Source: Trochalopteron elliotii
Taxonomy: Eukaryota; Chordata; Aves; Passeriformes; Leiothrichidae
Direction of reading: 5' to 3'
DNA length: 64,000 bases
Assembly (NCBI GenBank): GCA_024734555.1
Contig: JANPWX010000081.1
Coordinates: 774,452 to 838,451 of the forward strand
Shown: piece after piece, positions 24,183 to 37,393 of the stretch
Layout of the letters: each line of letters begins with the position of its first letter
Numbering within the stretch: position 1 is the first letter of the stretch
Translations under genes and position numbers: made by a program
Notes under the pieces: model-generated
The model's input: the letters and a program-made list of their open reading frames with translations, nothing else
What the model was told of the DNA's origin: nothing
The model's database searches: none

Positions 24183-27100
24183 ACCTCATAAAGTAAATAA
24201 AAATTAATAAAGACATGATGATCCTATATGATGACAGTGTCTTCTTTAGAGAAAACTCTACAGATCCATACTTACAGCAAGAATTTTATTGTCATTAGGG
24301 CATTGATTTATTGCTTTCTATATGACATGTGTCTACACCAGTTTTTTGCTACCGAAGTAGGGAAAATCAAGGAATTTAGTTACTGAATTATGACAGCATA
24401 GATTGTCTCCCAGAGCACTACTTTACAAATGCTGAACAAATTCGCTCTGTTATAAAAGCAAGTTATCATGTTTAAATGTATTATCTTTGATGCTGCAGTA
24501 TTTCAGGAATGTAGTCACAGGGAAAGGATTCTCATATCGCATTTTTTGTCAATTTGCAATCTAAGTATTTATGGAAAAGCATGATTTATGCATTGTGTGC
24601 TTATAAATGTGAAAATGCTAATGCATTTACATTCTTCAAATAAAAAAAACATAGGCAAAATTTCACAGGGCTAAATCATTTCATTGACATATGCAATGTA
24701 AGAAGCAGTTTACGTTACTCATAGGACTGAGCATTGCAAAGACTGTATAGGTTTGGGAAATACCAGGAACATCAATCAGCATCATTTCTTTTAATTCTGT
24801 TCTTAAGAAAAATAGAGCTAAAATATGTTACTTCATCACTAAGAGTAGATGTCATAAGGCACATTAAAAACATTTCAAGAAAAGAATAAAGCAGATTTAA
24901 AACCACCCAAACTAACCAAACCCACAAAATAGTGATTTGTTTAAGTATTTAAGAATTTCATCATCTGTCACAGAACAAAAAGATATTTTTACAACCAAAA
25001 CATTAAAAGACAGAATGATACCCCATATATACTTAATCAGGATAAAACATGGACTTCTTAGAAGTATGTGAAGCCATTTGCCTCTTTCTTATATGCTTTT
25101 GATTGGGAAGATATAAATTATATTACTACAATCAGAAAGAAGGTGGCTGCTGGTGGAACTACCATTAAGTGTAGAGCACGCTGCATTTCCCCACCAAAAA
25201 TACTCATATGTCACTTTTAGCTCCTAGAGTGATGATCCTTCTTCTTATCTTCTTCATGTCACCATAAAATGATGACAGAATAGTAATAACAGTAATAGTA
25301 ATAACTAACAGTAGTCTTTTGAACTGACATCTGTCACATTTGCTGCATAACTGTTCCTCTGAATTTTCCATAAGGACTGGATTTGACCAACATAAACTTT
25401 TTGTTCCCCTTTAAATATTCTTAAGATTACTTAGCTCCCTTTATTTAAATTAGTATTTTATATTTGCAGAATAAGTATACATATAAGTTCCAAAAGAGAA
25501 AACAGATTGGTTTGGAAAAGGCCAGTAAAGATAATGTTACTAAGAACAGAGATCCTCAAAAATACCTGTTCTGCAAACAAGACAGCAGCACAGGAGCCTT
25601 GCTGTTCATGGGGTATTTATAGCAAGTTATTCATGGTGTCTTACCTTTGCCTGTGTTTCTCAAACCCCAACCCCCCAGCCACTTTTCTGGCTAGCACCAG
25701 CCATGCCAGCATTAACTTCCAATCTCCATGACAGCTGGAGCACACTCCCAGCATGGTTTTATGCAACTGTATATTTTACTGGCAAATATATCTAAAGATA
25801 CAATTTCTGTATCTGTATGTAAAAAGACATTAATTCTTGACGTGGTATTTCGGTGTCTCATTAAATTTAACTGCCTTCATTTTTGAGGGGATTTTCCCCT
25901 TTTGGAGGGGGAAGAGGTCTACTGTTAGATTACACAGACAAGTTCCTGGTATAGGAGCTCCACATTTTTGTTGAGAAAAATCAGCAGAAAACTGGTTGTC
26001 AGTTAGCTGCCTGCTTTCTCTGTTTTCAGCTTTTCTTCTGTTTTTGCTTTTGCCATTCATCAGCCAAAGAGAATTTCCTTCAATCTTAAAAATCAGGTTA
26101 CAATTTTAGTGCAGTCCAGTAAAAGTAATTATATACACACTTCCCTTGTGTCAAAAAAACACTATGAAAAATTTGGTACTTGGGAAAAAATTTAGAAAAG
26201 AGAAAAACAATAGCAAAAGGAATCAAAATTCAGCCTTTACATTAGACATGCAGAGAATCTGTTGTGAGAGCTCTATGCCAGACAAAAATGCAGGCATGTA
26301 AAAAATAAAATTTAAAAAATGTCAATTTTCCCTAATAATGCTGCAGACTTGCAGCTTGCTTTAAACAAGATTTAAGCAGATTTCAGCTGTCTAAATCTGG
26401 CATTATTATTAAAAAACAATGGTAAATGCAATTGACATCTAAATTCTTCCAGCACATTTGGCTACAGACTTTGTACTGCACCTGTAACTCTAGTGCCCTA
26501 ACCAAAGCATTTTAATTAAGAGGTTAGTAGAATTAGTAGCTCTAGGCTCCTTTGCAGTCTAGAGAGACAAGGATAGATTTTTCTGGGACAAATTGCACCA
26601 TAGGCAGATGCTATTTTTTAAAGTAGACTTTCTATATAAGTTCATTTTGGAGGAGTTTCAAATTTACCACCTGCTAGGTCTTACTAAGCAGGTGGATGTG
26701 GATGTCACTGTTGCTTGCTGCTTCTTATTCTGGTCTACAACACAACTGCTTAGCAATGTTATTGTGAGGGTCTACACTACAGAGGAGGCAGAAATTGGTA
26801 TAAAGACAGGATTAAGAGCTGAAGGCTTCCTACTGGGTAACTTCAGAGACTTCTCTTTTTTCCTTTCACCTTTTTGAGGCACCTAATACTTCCTGCAATC
26901 TGGAACACCACAAGCTCGTCTTTAATATTCCCTGGAGGCTAGGTGGGATTGGGCTATTGGAGCATCTAACATCTTGATGTCCAATCAGAATGCTGATGTC
27001 CAATCTTGATGCAATCAACATCAATGCTTGTACGTCAGGATGAAGGGTAAGGAAATTCTAACCACCAGAAATATTTTCTTTTATTTCTGGTGAGATTAGC

Positions 27101-27432
27101 GTATTTCAGTGGGGGAGTAGAAAGCACATGTGATTTCTTATGGGACTAGTTCAGTACTCAGTATAGTAGCATGCCAGTCAGTCAGTTAGTCAGTCAGTCT
27201 TCTCTTGATGGAAGTGAATTTCCTTGGAGAGTTCTGGCTGGGACTGTTTGTTGTGTTTGTTTGGTTTTTTAAAATATAATTTACATAAATATTTTCTATC
27301 ATTTCATATGAACAGGAATTTGACCAGTAATAACTAAACACTTGTTTTAGACTTGGTTTCCTGAGGAGAGGGGAGAGACAAAGCAAAAAGAAGGGCCTCT
27401 GTATGACTTGTGTAGTCACATTGTCCTTAACA
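24183..27432. other. AT-rich stretch, no gene seen; two small repeats
   Basis: About 3.2 kb. Small repeats are noted: 'tgatgtccaatc' twice at 26975-26986 and 26994-27005 (19-bp period), and a (CAGT)n run at 27175-27199 with one interruption. Frames at 25507-25731, 25830-26060 and 26593-26877 have no recognisable domain. Confidence 0.5.
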
Positions 27433-28583
27433 ATGGGCAAGGGACAGGCCATAGCTGTCATTTATCTGGACTTCTCTAAAGCCTTAGATGTGGTCCCCCC
27501 ACAACATCCTTCTCTCTAAATTGTATGGGTTCAATGAGTGGACCCTTAGATGAATAAGAAAGTGGTCGGACAGTCACATCCAGAGGGTCACAGTCAACAG
27601 CTCAGCATCCCAATGGACATCAGTGACAAGTGGTGCCCCTCAGGGGTCTGTACTGGGGCCAGTGCCATTTACTGTCCTCATTAATGACACAGATGGAGGT
27701 ATCGAGTTCACCCTTAGAAAGTTTGCGAAAGACATCAAACTGAGGGTACAGTTGACACACCTGGATGATGGGATGCAATATGGAGGGCCTGGATAAGCTT
27801 GAGAACTGGCCCATGGGAATCTCATGTTGTTTAACAAGATAAAGTGTTAAAGGACTACCCCTGGGTCAGGGCAGCCTCCAGTGTAAACTCAGGATGAACA
27901 GATCAAGAATAGCCCTGACCAGAAGAGCTTGGGGATGCACATGAGCTGGGAATGGGCATTTTTGCAGCCCTGAAAACCAATTACATCTTTGGCTGCATCC
28001 AAAGCACTGAGGGCAGCAGAGTGAGGAAGGGGATTCTCCCCCTCCGCTCTGTTGGGATTCTGCCTGCAGTGTTGCCTCCAGCTCTGTTGCTTCCAACATG
28101 GGAAAGACAGGGACCTCTTGGAGCCGGTCCAGAAGAGGTCAGCAAGATGATCAGAGGGATGGATCACCTCTTCTTGGAGAAAAGTCTGAGAGAATTGAGA
28201 TTGCTCAGCCTGGAGAAGAAAAGGCTTATGGATGACCTAATTGTGGCCTTGCAGTACCTGAAGGGAGCCTACAAGAGAAGTGGGGCAAAACTCTTTACAA
28301 GAGTGGCAGTACTAGGAGGAATGGGTTCAAAGTGAAAGAGAGTGAGTTTAGATTAGATATTAGGAAGAAATTCTTTACTGTGAGGGTGGTGAGGCACTGA
28401 AACTGGTTACTCAGAGAGAATGTGGGTGCCCCATCAGCTGGAAATGTTCAAGGTCATGTCCAATGGAGCTTTGAGCAAAGTGGTCTAGCAGAAAGTGCCC
28501 CTGCCCATGGATAGAGTAGATGATATTTAAGATCCCTTCCAACACAAGCCATTGTAAAATTCTATCATTCTATGATTCTATTT
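27433..28583 (+). mobile_element. CR1 LINE, 5'-truncated: reverse-transcriptase part plus 3' UTR
   Basis: The left end encodes the CR1 reverse-transcriptase motif AVIYLDFSKALDVV (27446-27490). A 'tggtgcccctcaggggtctg' block (PQGS motif) follows near 27640. The catalytic box that should read FADD is altered: at 27722-27733 the codons give F-A-K-D, so the first catalytic aspartate is lost. Several frame breaks follow. The 3' UTR carries 'gtagatgatatttaagatcc' and ends with 'ctatcattctatgattcta' (28562-28580), the CR1 terminal repeat. It differs more from the CR1 consensus than the copy at 7736-8981 and is probably older. Frames such as 27952-28335 are its remnants; no protein is expected. Confidence 0.93.
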
Positions 28584-29128
28584 CTGTGTTTGAGCTATAT
28601 GACTTCTCCTCATGTCCATATCTCTGTAAGCAAGCTGTGTAGAAACCGAGATTCTTTTAAATGTGATATCACAATATTCCTTTCTAAGCATTATAGCCCC
28701 ACTCCCAGGATTTATGTTTCAACACTTATTTGTCAGATAAAAAGTTCTCTTTTAAAGTATCTGCTTAAAATGAAAAGAAATTAAAGTATTAGTAGAAATT
28801 TGTAGAAAGTAATGGACATACTGTATAGTAGGATATGATAATGACTGGTTTATTGTGTAGGGTTTTTTTGTAAATAACTATTCTATTAAATGCTAATTAA
28901 AAATCCTTCACACACCTAGAAATTATGCTTTACTCCTTTTTGAAGTACCTGAAATGACATTATTTCTACTGCATCTAAGCTACTGGGTATCAAGATATTT
29001 TTGGATTCATCTGTATTCAGGGGGATGCAACAGTCTCCTCTGTCTGTCTTCCTTTTATAACTGCTATTATAAACTCCTCCACTTTCTTCCTATTTCCAAA
29101 GGTTATTTAACAAAAAAAGGTGAGAAGA
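28584..29128. other. No gene seen
   Basis: AT-rich sequence between the CR1 end and a pyrimidine tract. No recognisable feature. Confidence 0.5.
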
Positions 29129-29156
29129 TTTTTCTTTCTTTTTCTTTCTTTTCCTT

Positions 29157-29191
<35 letters not shown>

Positions 29192-29339
29192 TTCTTTTTC
29201 TTTCTTTTTCTTTCTTTTTCTTTCTCTTTCTTTCTTTCTTGCTTTCTTGCTTTATTTCTCTCTTTCTTTCTTTCTCTTTCTTCCTTCTTTCCCTTTCCCT
29301 TTCCCACCTTCCTGCTCCTCTCTCTCCATCTCTCTCTTC
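29129..29339. repeat. Long polypyrimidine tract, (CTTT)n-like
   Basis: About 210 bases of almost only C and T on the plus strand, mostly TTTC and TTTCTC units, with a few purines near 29240-29255. The right part passes into CCCTTT and CTCTCT units. The two long low-complexity frames (29120-29368 plus, 29107-29307 minus, rich in F/L/S or K/E/R) are artefacts. Confidence 0.96.
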
Positions 29340-32300
29340 ATTTGTTCATTCATTCATTTTTATCATAGATTAACCAGTCTCTTGAAGGTTTTGATGCAGT
29401 CAGGTAGATTTCTTATATGAAAATATGAAACTGTCTCAATGACTTCACAGAGAGCTGCAGCAGTTTGCAAAGCCTTGTGTGAGATCTGGTCTCATTACCC
29501 AGAACTCAAAAGCTTAAAAGAAAGTCACAGAGGTTTCAGACTCCAGGTTGATAGCACAATGCTGAAAGTGAACTTGAGACATTATCCTGGTGAAAGATCC
29601 CAGGCCAGCAGCTCAACATGCACACTGACTGGAGAATTGCACCTGTTGCTCTTCTACAGCCAGCTGAGGAAGGTGGATATTACTTCTGCTTTAGGCAACC
29701 AGGGTGAACAGTCTAATTTAATATTCTCCCAGAGCATTTTAATATGAAAGTTTTTCTACAGTCATAAGGGTCAGAATTGTGGGTCATTCTTTCAAGCTGT
29801 TTCTTGTCTCATCCCACCCCCAACTGAAATTCTTCTGCAGCCCAGTAGTGCCACAGGTAAAATGCCAGAATTGTCATATCCTCACAAGCATCTATAAGTC
29901 ACAGTCAGGTGAGAGCAAAAACCAGGGAGAATGATATTTCCCTCATGGCTGAGCATCAGTGTAAGACAGTTTAGAAAACCTTACCTGAGAATAAATACAA
30001 GGTTAAATGTCAAAACCTGAAGCTTCAAAGAGACAGGAAAGAGAAGCAGGAAAAAGAAACATAGTGCCCTTGTTTTGTTCTTTAGGCAATACTCCACACC
30101 TTGTCCATTGTAAATCATTCCTGCTTCAGTGAATGAGTGGCTTTTCTCCCTTGCATGCACACTTTAGTTCTGAGCTGCTGTTACTTTCCAGGAATATTAC
30201 TAAGGGTGATAGTTTTGTGTAGCCTTTACACCAACTAGACAATGAAAACATAGAAACCCCTCAGAAACCAAAAGTATCACCCTTTGATAACTGCTTGATA
30301 TTCAATTATTTTTAGAAAAAAAATCAGTATTTTTTTAAAGGGAAGGAAGGATGATTCCAGATCAGATACTGTAATTCTCACCTGATTTAGATGGGTTTAT
30401 TTGAATGTGTAAATAAAATAGAACTTGCTGAGAATTGCTTGTAAAATTGTATTTGTGTTTTGTTCAGACATTCTTAAAAAGAAGAGGGAGAAACTATAAC
30501 ATATCAAATACTTCACTGAATAATACACAGCCTTTTAATGCGTTACCTAATAATAAACTGAGAAATAAAAATAGTATAACATACTAAGTTGTAAATCAAT
30601 TAGTCTTATTGTGGGGAAAAATAAACAAGAGGTATTTTCTTAAGAAAACAGATAGAAATCAATATTTTGGTGTGTTGTGAGAATTATTAAATCACTTTTT
30701 TCTTCGATAATGGAATTCACCTACATGCAAGTTTTCAGGAGCTGATTGGCTTCAATTATACTTTTGAACATCTAAGAATGACAAACCATAGACATAAAAA
30801 GTGTCTGATATTTTACATATTCATAATACCTTAGTGAATCACCAGGAATGGCAATACTGCTCTCTGAATGCTAATGTAGAGCCAGCAAACAAGTTGAAGG
30901 GCAAAGCAGCATAGAAATAAACCAGATTTTCCCACTTGAATTCACCAATTACTTGTGAACACTTCTTTTTCCATTTTTACCACTTCCTCTCTTATAATTT
31001 TTCATTAAACAATCTAATTTTTTAATTTAAAACACACATATGATAACATGCGTAATTACATAGGGGTTTTTTGTCATCAATCGTAACTACAAAGGATGTC
31101 ATTTTTAGTGAGAAAACCAGAGATCTTCAATGATTGCAGACTGTTGCTTATGTCTTCAAGGTTACTAGGTATGCATAATAGCATGATACAACATCCCTTT
31201 TTACTCAGTCTAGCAAAGAATGCATGCTCACAGCAGGAAATCCTAATCATCATTTATCAGAGTAGCAGGTAGTTCTGTTTTCAAAATGTTATCTTCAAAG
31301 GACAAACATATCTAAAACTTGTCTCAAAATCTATTTCTATTCTACCATAAAATTAATTAGGCTTTTAGTTTCACTGAATATATTTCAGAAATTAATATGA
31401 AAAAGATGAAAAATGTACTTGATCTCTAATAGAACAACATTTTTAAACACAGATGAAAAAGAAAGCCAACACCTCAAAACTGTAAAAAATTTGAAATGTA
31501 TTTTTCTTTATGTCTGACTGCAAGCTGTCATTTCAGTGATGCTTGGGAGGCACACATGTAAATTCAGGGTCATACTGTTCTCAATTCATTTTCTCAGATA
31601 ACTTTGCAAACTGCTGAGCCTTATTTGGACGAATTCTCTGGAAGGGCATTGAGTGTCTGAGAAGAATAGATGTGATGAGTGATGTCAACACTGTACTGGG
31701 CACTAACAGTGCCATTCTAACACAGAAAGGAGCTATCTCAGCCCTTATATAAACAAGAGGACCCAGCCAGCACCTGTCTTCAATAGAAAACACATTTAAT
31801 ATACAACTCAGGCTGCAAAGCTGTTTACTGAAAAGGGTTGTGTTGATGAGCAGGCACTAAGAGCTCTGTGGTTTAATGGAGAAGAGTTTCAATGAGGGTG
31901 TAAGGTCTCATTTGCCAGCTGTGGAGCACAAGCCTCTTCCAAACACACAGAAGAGTCCTGTAGATTTGATGGCCAAGTCTTAGCAAGTTCAGATTCCTCA
32001 CATTCTCCATTCCAGAGGGCATCACAAAATTTAATAACCAGAACTTGCACCACAGAAAATTGTGGAATTCTTTACCCAAGATTGTTACTAAAGTGATTAA
32101 CTTTCTTTGAGGTGCTGAGAGTCTCCCTGGAAATTTAATCAGAAGCAGAACCAAATTAATCTCTTCTGGTGCTTTGTGTCCTGAGGCTCAGTCATCTGAA
32201 GCTACTCCTGCTGCTCATCTTAGAGCTACTCAGAAATGGATTGGTCTATACATTGGGTTATGCTTCTTTCTTGGACTTAGAGGAAATTTTGTTCATCCTT

Positions 32301-33654
32301 TCTAAGTATCTGCTTAAAAGGAGTGACATGATCCTTTATATGATCATGTTTATATGAGCAGTTTATATGAGTATGGGTTTGTATCTGTAAAAAGTTAAGA
32401 GCCCCACCAAGCTGGATCAGCAGAGCCCTGTATTCTCAATGTTTCTGGCAATGGCAGAAGGGCAGGAAGGGAGGGAAGAGCACATCCTGCCTGTTCTTAT
32501 TGTGCCTGCATTCAATTTCTCATTGCATTCCCCAGCATTTAGAGTAGTTTTAGGGGGTTTAAATAGTAGACTGCCTAGTCCTTTTACTGTCTGTTTATTG
32601 CTGTGTCTTTCAATGAGTTTATCTAATCCCTTTTGCAACTGGTGATGTTTGCCTTTGCAGCAGCCTACAGCACCAAATAACAGAGATTCATTACATGCTG
32701 TGAAAAGAAATGCTATCTTTTCCATGTCTGAACCTGAATTTCTGCCAGTTTTAGCAGGTGCCTTCAGTCCAAGTATTGTGAGAGTTGATGAATGAATGGT
32801 CCAGCACAAGCTTGTAAACCTCCACTACATTGCTCCTCAGTTTTTTCCTATATAAACTGAACACTCCCATTCCTGGGAGTCACTTTGTAAGTCACTGGGT
32901 CACTTTGTGAGGCACTTACTTCATCCACGTGACATTTTAGTCACCACTCCTTGCACTTTATTCATTTCAGATTTAGGTACTACTTCACTGGAAGCAATAG
33001 TGTTACCACTGCATAATTTTTGGTAAACTAAGACATTTCCTGGAAATCCCTGGTTATATTTTGAGATTTGTTAACTTTCTGTATTTGTGAACAACAAAGT
33101 AGATTTACTGGTTTTGCTACTCAAGGAGTTCTTATTTCAGCTTTCTGTTGGAGAAATGTCAGCTTAGGACAAATCAAATTTGTCTGTGACAGTATATTAC
33201 AACTGTGCCAGCTATGAAAGTGAACTTACTCCCCAGCCTTTTTCATGCACTAAGAAGGTACAAGCCACTCTGTGTGGGATTCACTGCAGCTAACTTTAGA
33301 CATCTATAGTTTAGTCGTCTACATCTGAATTAGTCACTTTGCGTTCTCTTTATAGCTATCAGAGAGAAAAGGCCCTTTGGAGTATGATTCATCTGACCTA
33401 TTTAGATATCTGCTTAAGAATAAGATGAATCATGTCCTATAACTTTTTTCCCCTCCCTTGACTACAGAGGGAATTAAAATATTGACTTCTGCAGATAGAG
33501 TTCATTGCATATATTCCTCTCTGTGTTATTTTGACACCATTTTTCTAACAAAAAGTTAGCCTGGGCATCACAGTATGACTCAATTGTTTTAGCAAATTTT
33601 CAAGTGAGCTCCTACTAAACTGTAAGCTGCTGCTACAGCTGCTGTGGCAGGTAT
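29340..33654. other. No gene seen
   Basis: About 4.3 kb of unique-looking sequence. Frames at 29439-29747, 31581-31793, 31873-32154 and 32417-32809 show no recognisable domain. The part 32815-32960 faintly resembles an antisense CR1 UTR, too weakly to call. Confidence 0.5.
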
Positions 33655-33802
33655 GATGCTTTCAAGGACCTTCACATCTTTCTTAAATCGTGGGTCCCAG
33701 AACTGCACAATACTCAAGGAGAGGCTGCACAATCACTGAACAGAGCAGGATAATCACCTCTTTGATTAGCTGTTTGATGCATTCCTCTTTCAACCTACCA
33801 CT
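33655..33802 (-). mobile_element. Old CR1 LINE fragment, antisense
   Basis: The plus strand reads 'tgggtcccagaactgcacaa', then '...gaggctgcacaatcactgaacagagcaggataatcacctc' in outline. This is the reverse complement of the avian CR1 region around 'cagctctgg..ccc'. The copy is short, diverged and without either end. Confidence 0.7.
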
Positions 33803-33883
33803 AAAGGCAAGGGTAACTCAGATACTTGTTAATAGATGCCTTGGGGAGGATTAGAGTGAATGTACACTGAATAATCTGAGTTT

Positions 33884-33905
33884 ATACATATATATATATA
33901 TATAA
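33884..33905. repeat. (TA)n dinucleotide repeat
   Basis: A short run of TA units (atacatatatatatata...), self-complementary and of about 22 bases. Confidence 0.9.
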
Positions 33906-36900
33906 GGTTTATGTTAGAACAATTTGATTGCAATGGAGAGGATATATGTAGCCATTTTGGCTATTGTTATCTACAGTAATACAATGATAGAAAAATAGAA
34001 AGATATCACTTAAGAAAATATATAAAGAAAGAAACCAGGAAATTGTAACAGTTGATACTGGAGATGAAAGTTATACCTACCTGTGGATCCACAATGAAAC
34101 TCAATGCTGCATTTTCAATGTCTGTTGGTCTAAGAGATGGTCTTGATCAGTTATGGGTAGGGAAAGCCCACAAAACACAGAGTTCAATGGGTTAATAAAT
34201 GTTCAGGCTTAGGTGAGAACAGCTAGGTACCTTTATGAACTAGAAACAGAAATAAAAGCTGATTTTTTTCTTTCAGACAGACCATCAGATAATATCCAAC
34301 TGTGATGAGTTTCAGTGAGTTTTAAAAAGGATCTTCAGAGCTAGTGGTGATACTGTAATCTGTTAGTACTGGTGTCTATGAAGTGTTGTAGTGCAGCATA
34401 ATTCTTGTCTAATTTTTTTCCAAACACTGTATTTTCTCTTCACTCTTGTTATTTAGTCTTAACCTGTAAAGTACATTTTATTCTGTTTGTGTACTGTAGT
34501 ACAGGTCCTATTCAAGGTATCTCCTTCTAACAAATTTTAGACTCTTCACTCTGGCAAGACAATCTAAGCACCGCCCATCCTTAATACACTTCAATATGCT
34601 ATGCCTTTGCTTGTCAAATTCTATTCTTTGTTAAATGTTACATCTCAATTTCTTGATTATTTTCAGGATTTAATTTTTTCACTATGTCATCCACAATAGA
34701 TGTCTTAGGTCCAAACCTTGAAGATTAATCTGAAGACTTTCTGGCTATTTCCCTTTCTGTAATATGTATTTTCTTATAAATACATTCTCCATTTTTTGCA
34801 TTGGGTGCTGAACTTCACATTTCTGTACAGGAAATTTCATGGCTAACTCACCCAACTGAACACTGTTTAAAAAACATCAAGGGCTTCAGAGCCAGCTATT
34901 AGCAGGATTGCAGCTTACTTCTGACTATCTTCTCCTTTACTTTCATTCATTTCTTGCAGTTACTGTTCAAAGAACTGTCTAAATCTTCTCTACTTGTCTT
35001 CACATTTCCAGAATTATAGTGCTGGTGAGACTTGCATTCGTCTTTTTGGGATATCTTAGTAGTTTTATTTCTCATTATTATTGTTAAGAAATTAGAAGTG
35101 TCATTCCCATACTTGCTGTTTGGCTCCCATTCTTAGGATAACCTTTGGTTTGGCAATGTGACCCATGGGCTCCCTGGTTGATTATTGCCCCTTTGTGTTA
35201 CCTTTAACAATCAGTTACGTGCCCTCTTTTTTCTTGGCTGCTTCATGCCTTTTCAATTTCTTGAATTTCAGGTACAAAGCCTACAGAATTTGACCCTAAA
35301 TCAATATTGATGATTCCTCTCCCATTCTCTCCCATTAAAATCATTATTCTGAATGAGTCTCTATTTATTAACTAGTGTTCTAACTTACTTTTTCCCTTGT
35401 TCTTGCTTGTTTAAGATTTTCTCCTTTCATTCATTCCTGCTATATCTCTGAAAGTTGATTTTCTGTTATTAATGGACTCAATTTTTCCTTATTTGTCAAT
35501 GAACTAAAAGATTGTTTAATACTTTCAGACTTCCCATAAAATGAGACATCTTTTAAGTTTATATATATAGCATCTAGCACAAAGATTTCCTGCTACATGA
35601 AAAAAATTCTTAAATGCAAAAGAAATAAAAAGATTTTTTTCATATGAATATAATTTATATAACATTAAAAATATAATTTAAATAGCAATAACTTTATATT
35701 TTAAACAATTAATGTTAAATATTTATACATTACTTTAATATTTAATTTTCTCCAACTAACAACAGTAATAATGTGATATTGCAACTGTTACAGCCTCTTC
35801 TGTATTATACTGTCCCCTATCTATTATTTTGATAATCAGCTCAGGAGTTAGCATGAAAGACTAATAATGTGCAGACAGGTTTATGAACTATGGAACTAGA
35901 CTCTTCTCCCCACCTTCAAGAAAGCTTTTTCAGTTATTAAGTAGAATTAATGGATATTAATTTGTTCACATTCCCTATGGAATGCCTGTACAAATTAAGA
36001 GTAAACAAAGAAGGAAACTGGCCCTCATCAAAAATTATAAATATGTCTAATGTGTCAGCATACTCACATAAAAAAAATCTGAGAGTTCTAAATTGTAAAA
36101 TATTGTTTCTCAGTAAATGAAAATATATTTCACTGAACAGTAATTGCTAGGCATATTAAATCACTGCTAACATTTCTTCTTCATCTTTTATCATGATTCA
36201 ATGAAAAATGACAATCGTCTATGTGATTTCTTCAGAAATTTCTACAGTATTTAGAGTTTCACATTTTAAATGGATGAATTTAAGGTAATGCAATGAAACA
36301 CAATGGGGTCAGCCAGAAAGTAACACTTTTAGTGAAATAGCATAATAACATTTAACTTGGATTAGACTGAAGTGTCATATCTTGCACCCAAAAGTGGCCT
36401 CTTTCAATACTTTTACCAGATTTTGAAGGACTACACACTGTTTTATTTAGCATCCCATCTTTGCCAGTCAGACAGGGCACCCAGTTATAAATAAATAGAA
36501 TTAATTCTGGTGAGGAACACATGTCACCACCAATTGGAAAGTATCAGGAAAGTATGAGCTGAACAGCAGCTCTGCTCACTTCACCAGGTTGTCTAACATT
36601 TCAGCAACTTTAAGTGTTTGAAATCTGCTAGCAGTCAGGGAAATCTAAGCAAATATAATACCAAATCCACCAACGTTGTGCTATCTATGCTGCTTTCTTC
36701 CTGTGATCTTATTAGAAACCCATTTTACTAAACCTGGATTCAGTTGGGCTGTTTTAATTTGAAGAAAGATCACCTTAATAGTAAACTCATTTGAAAAGAT
36801 AACAATATGCTAGGAATTTGGTTTGGAGATTGGTTACCTGTGCAGACTCCCTGGTTTGATGAATGGCCCTCCTACAAGGTTGTGACTGTAAAATTTTCAC

Positions 36901-37387
36901 CAATTACTTTTATGATTAAGAATTCCTCTGAAACATGGGGCATGATGACATTATATTTGAGTAAAACCCACTTTGGTGCTTGTCCCAGTAAAGTCAGAAT
37001 ACTTCAACAATCTTTGTTAAAGAGACAGTTACAAAAATATTTCCACATATGTGCAGTCAAAACAATTGAGAAAGGCATTATGAGGAGATTTCTGTTTGTC
37101 TTGTTGCACTATTCCAAGGATGCACCCTGCCACCAGTGTGCAGTGTTTCCTTAGCCAACTGAAAAAGCCTTGATATCAGTAACTAGTATTACATTATGTA
37201 ACTCGGTCAGTCAAAAGGCATTGTCCATATTTAGTGGAAATGAACTTATTCCTACATGAGGTGAACTGGGTTCCACTTGACATGTTGGGCCATACAATAT
37301 TCTGTGAGACCCTCCCCATGTGAGATCCGTAAAAGTTCGGTGAGCTACTTTGAAGTCTCATCACTTTGTCCTGTCTAAATATGCTTT
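33906..37387. other. AT-rich stretch, no gene seen; one unassigned open frame
   Basis: About 3.5 kb, mostly unique-looking. The longest frame, 36807-37154 plus (115 codons, beginning MLGIWFGDWLPVQ), lies outside any low-complexity or recognised repeat sequence. I recognise no domain, signal peptide or splice context in it and treat it as chance or as a remnant of an unknown repeat. Confidence 0.45.
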
Positions 37388-37393
37388 AGATAT
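37388..37393. repeat. Left target-site duplication AGATAT of the LTR
   Basis: Identical to 38053-38058; these six bases flank the solo LTR exactly. Confidence 0.92.

Noticed and set aside
23958..24216. Apparent small membrane proteins on the minus strand
   Set aside because: Only TTTTTGGG-like low-complexity sequence; the same happens at 41193-41492 and 4789-5066.
32815..32960. Possible ancient antisense CR1 UTR
   Set aside because: Only scattered similarity ('tgctcctcagttttttcc', 'aaactgaacactcccattcc'); too weak to separate from chance without an alignment.
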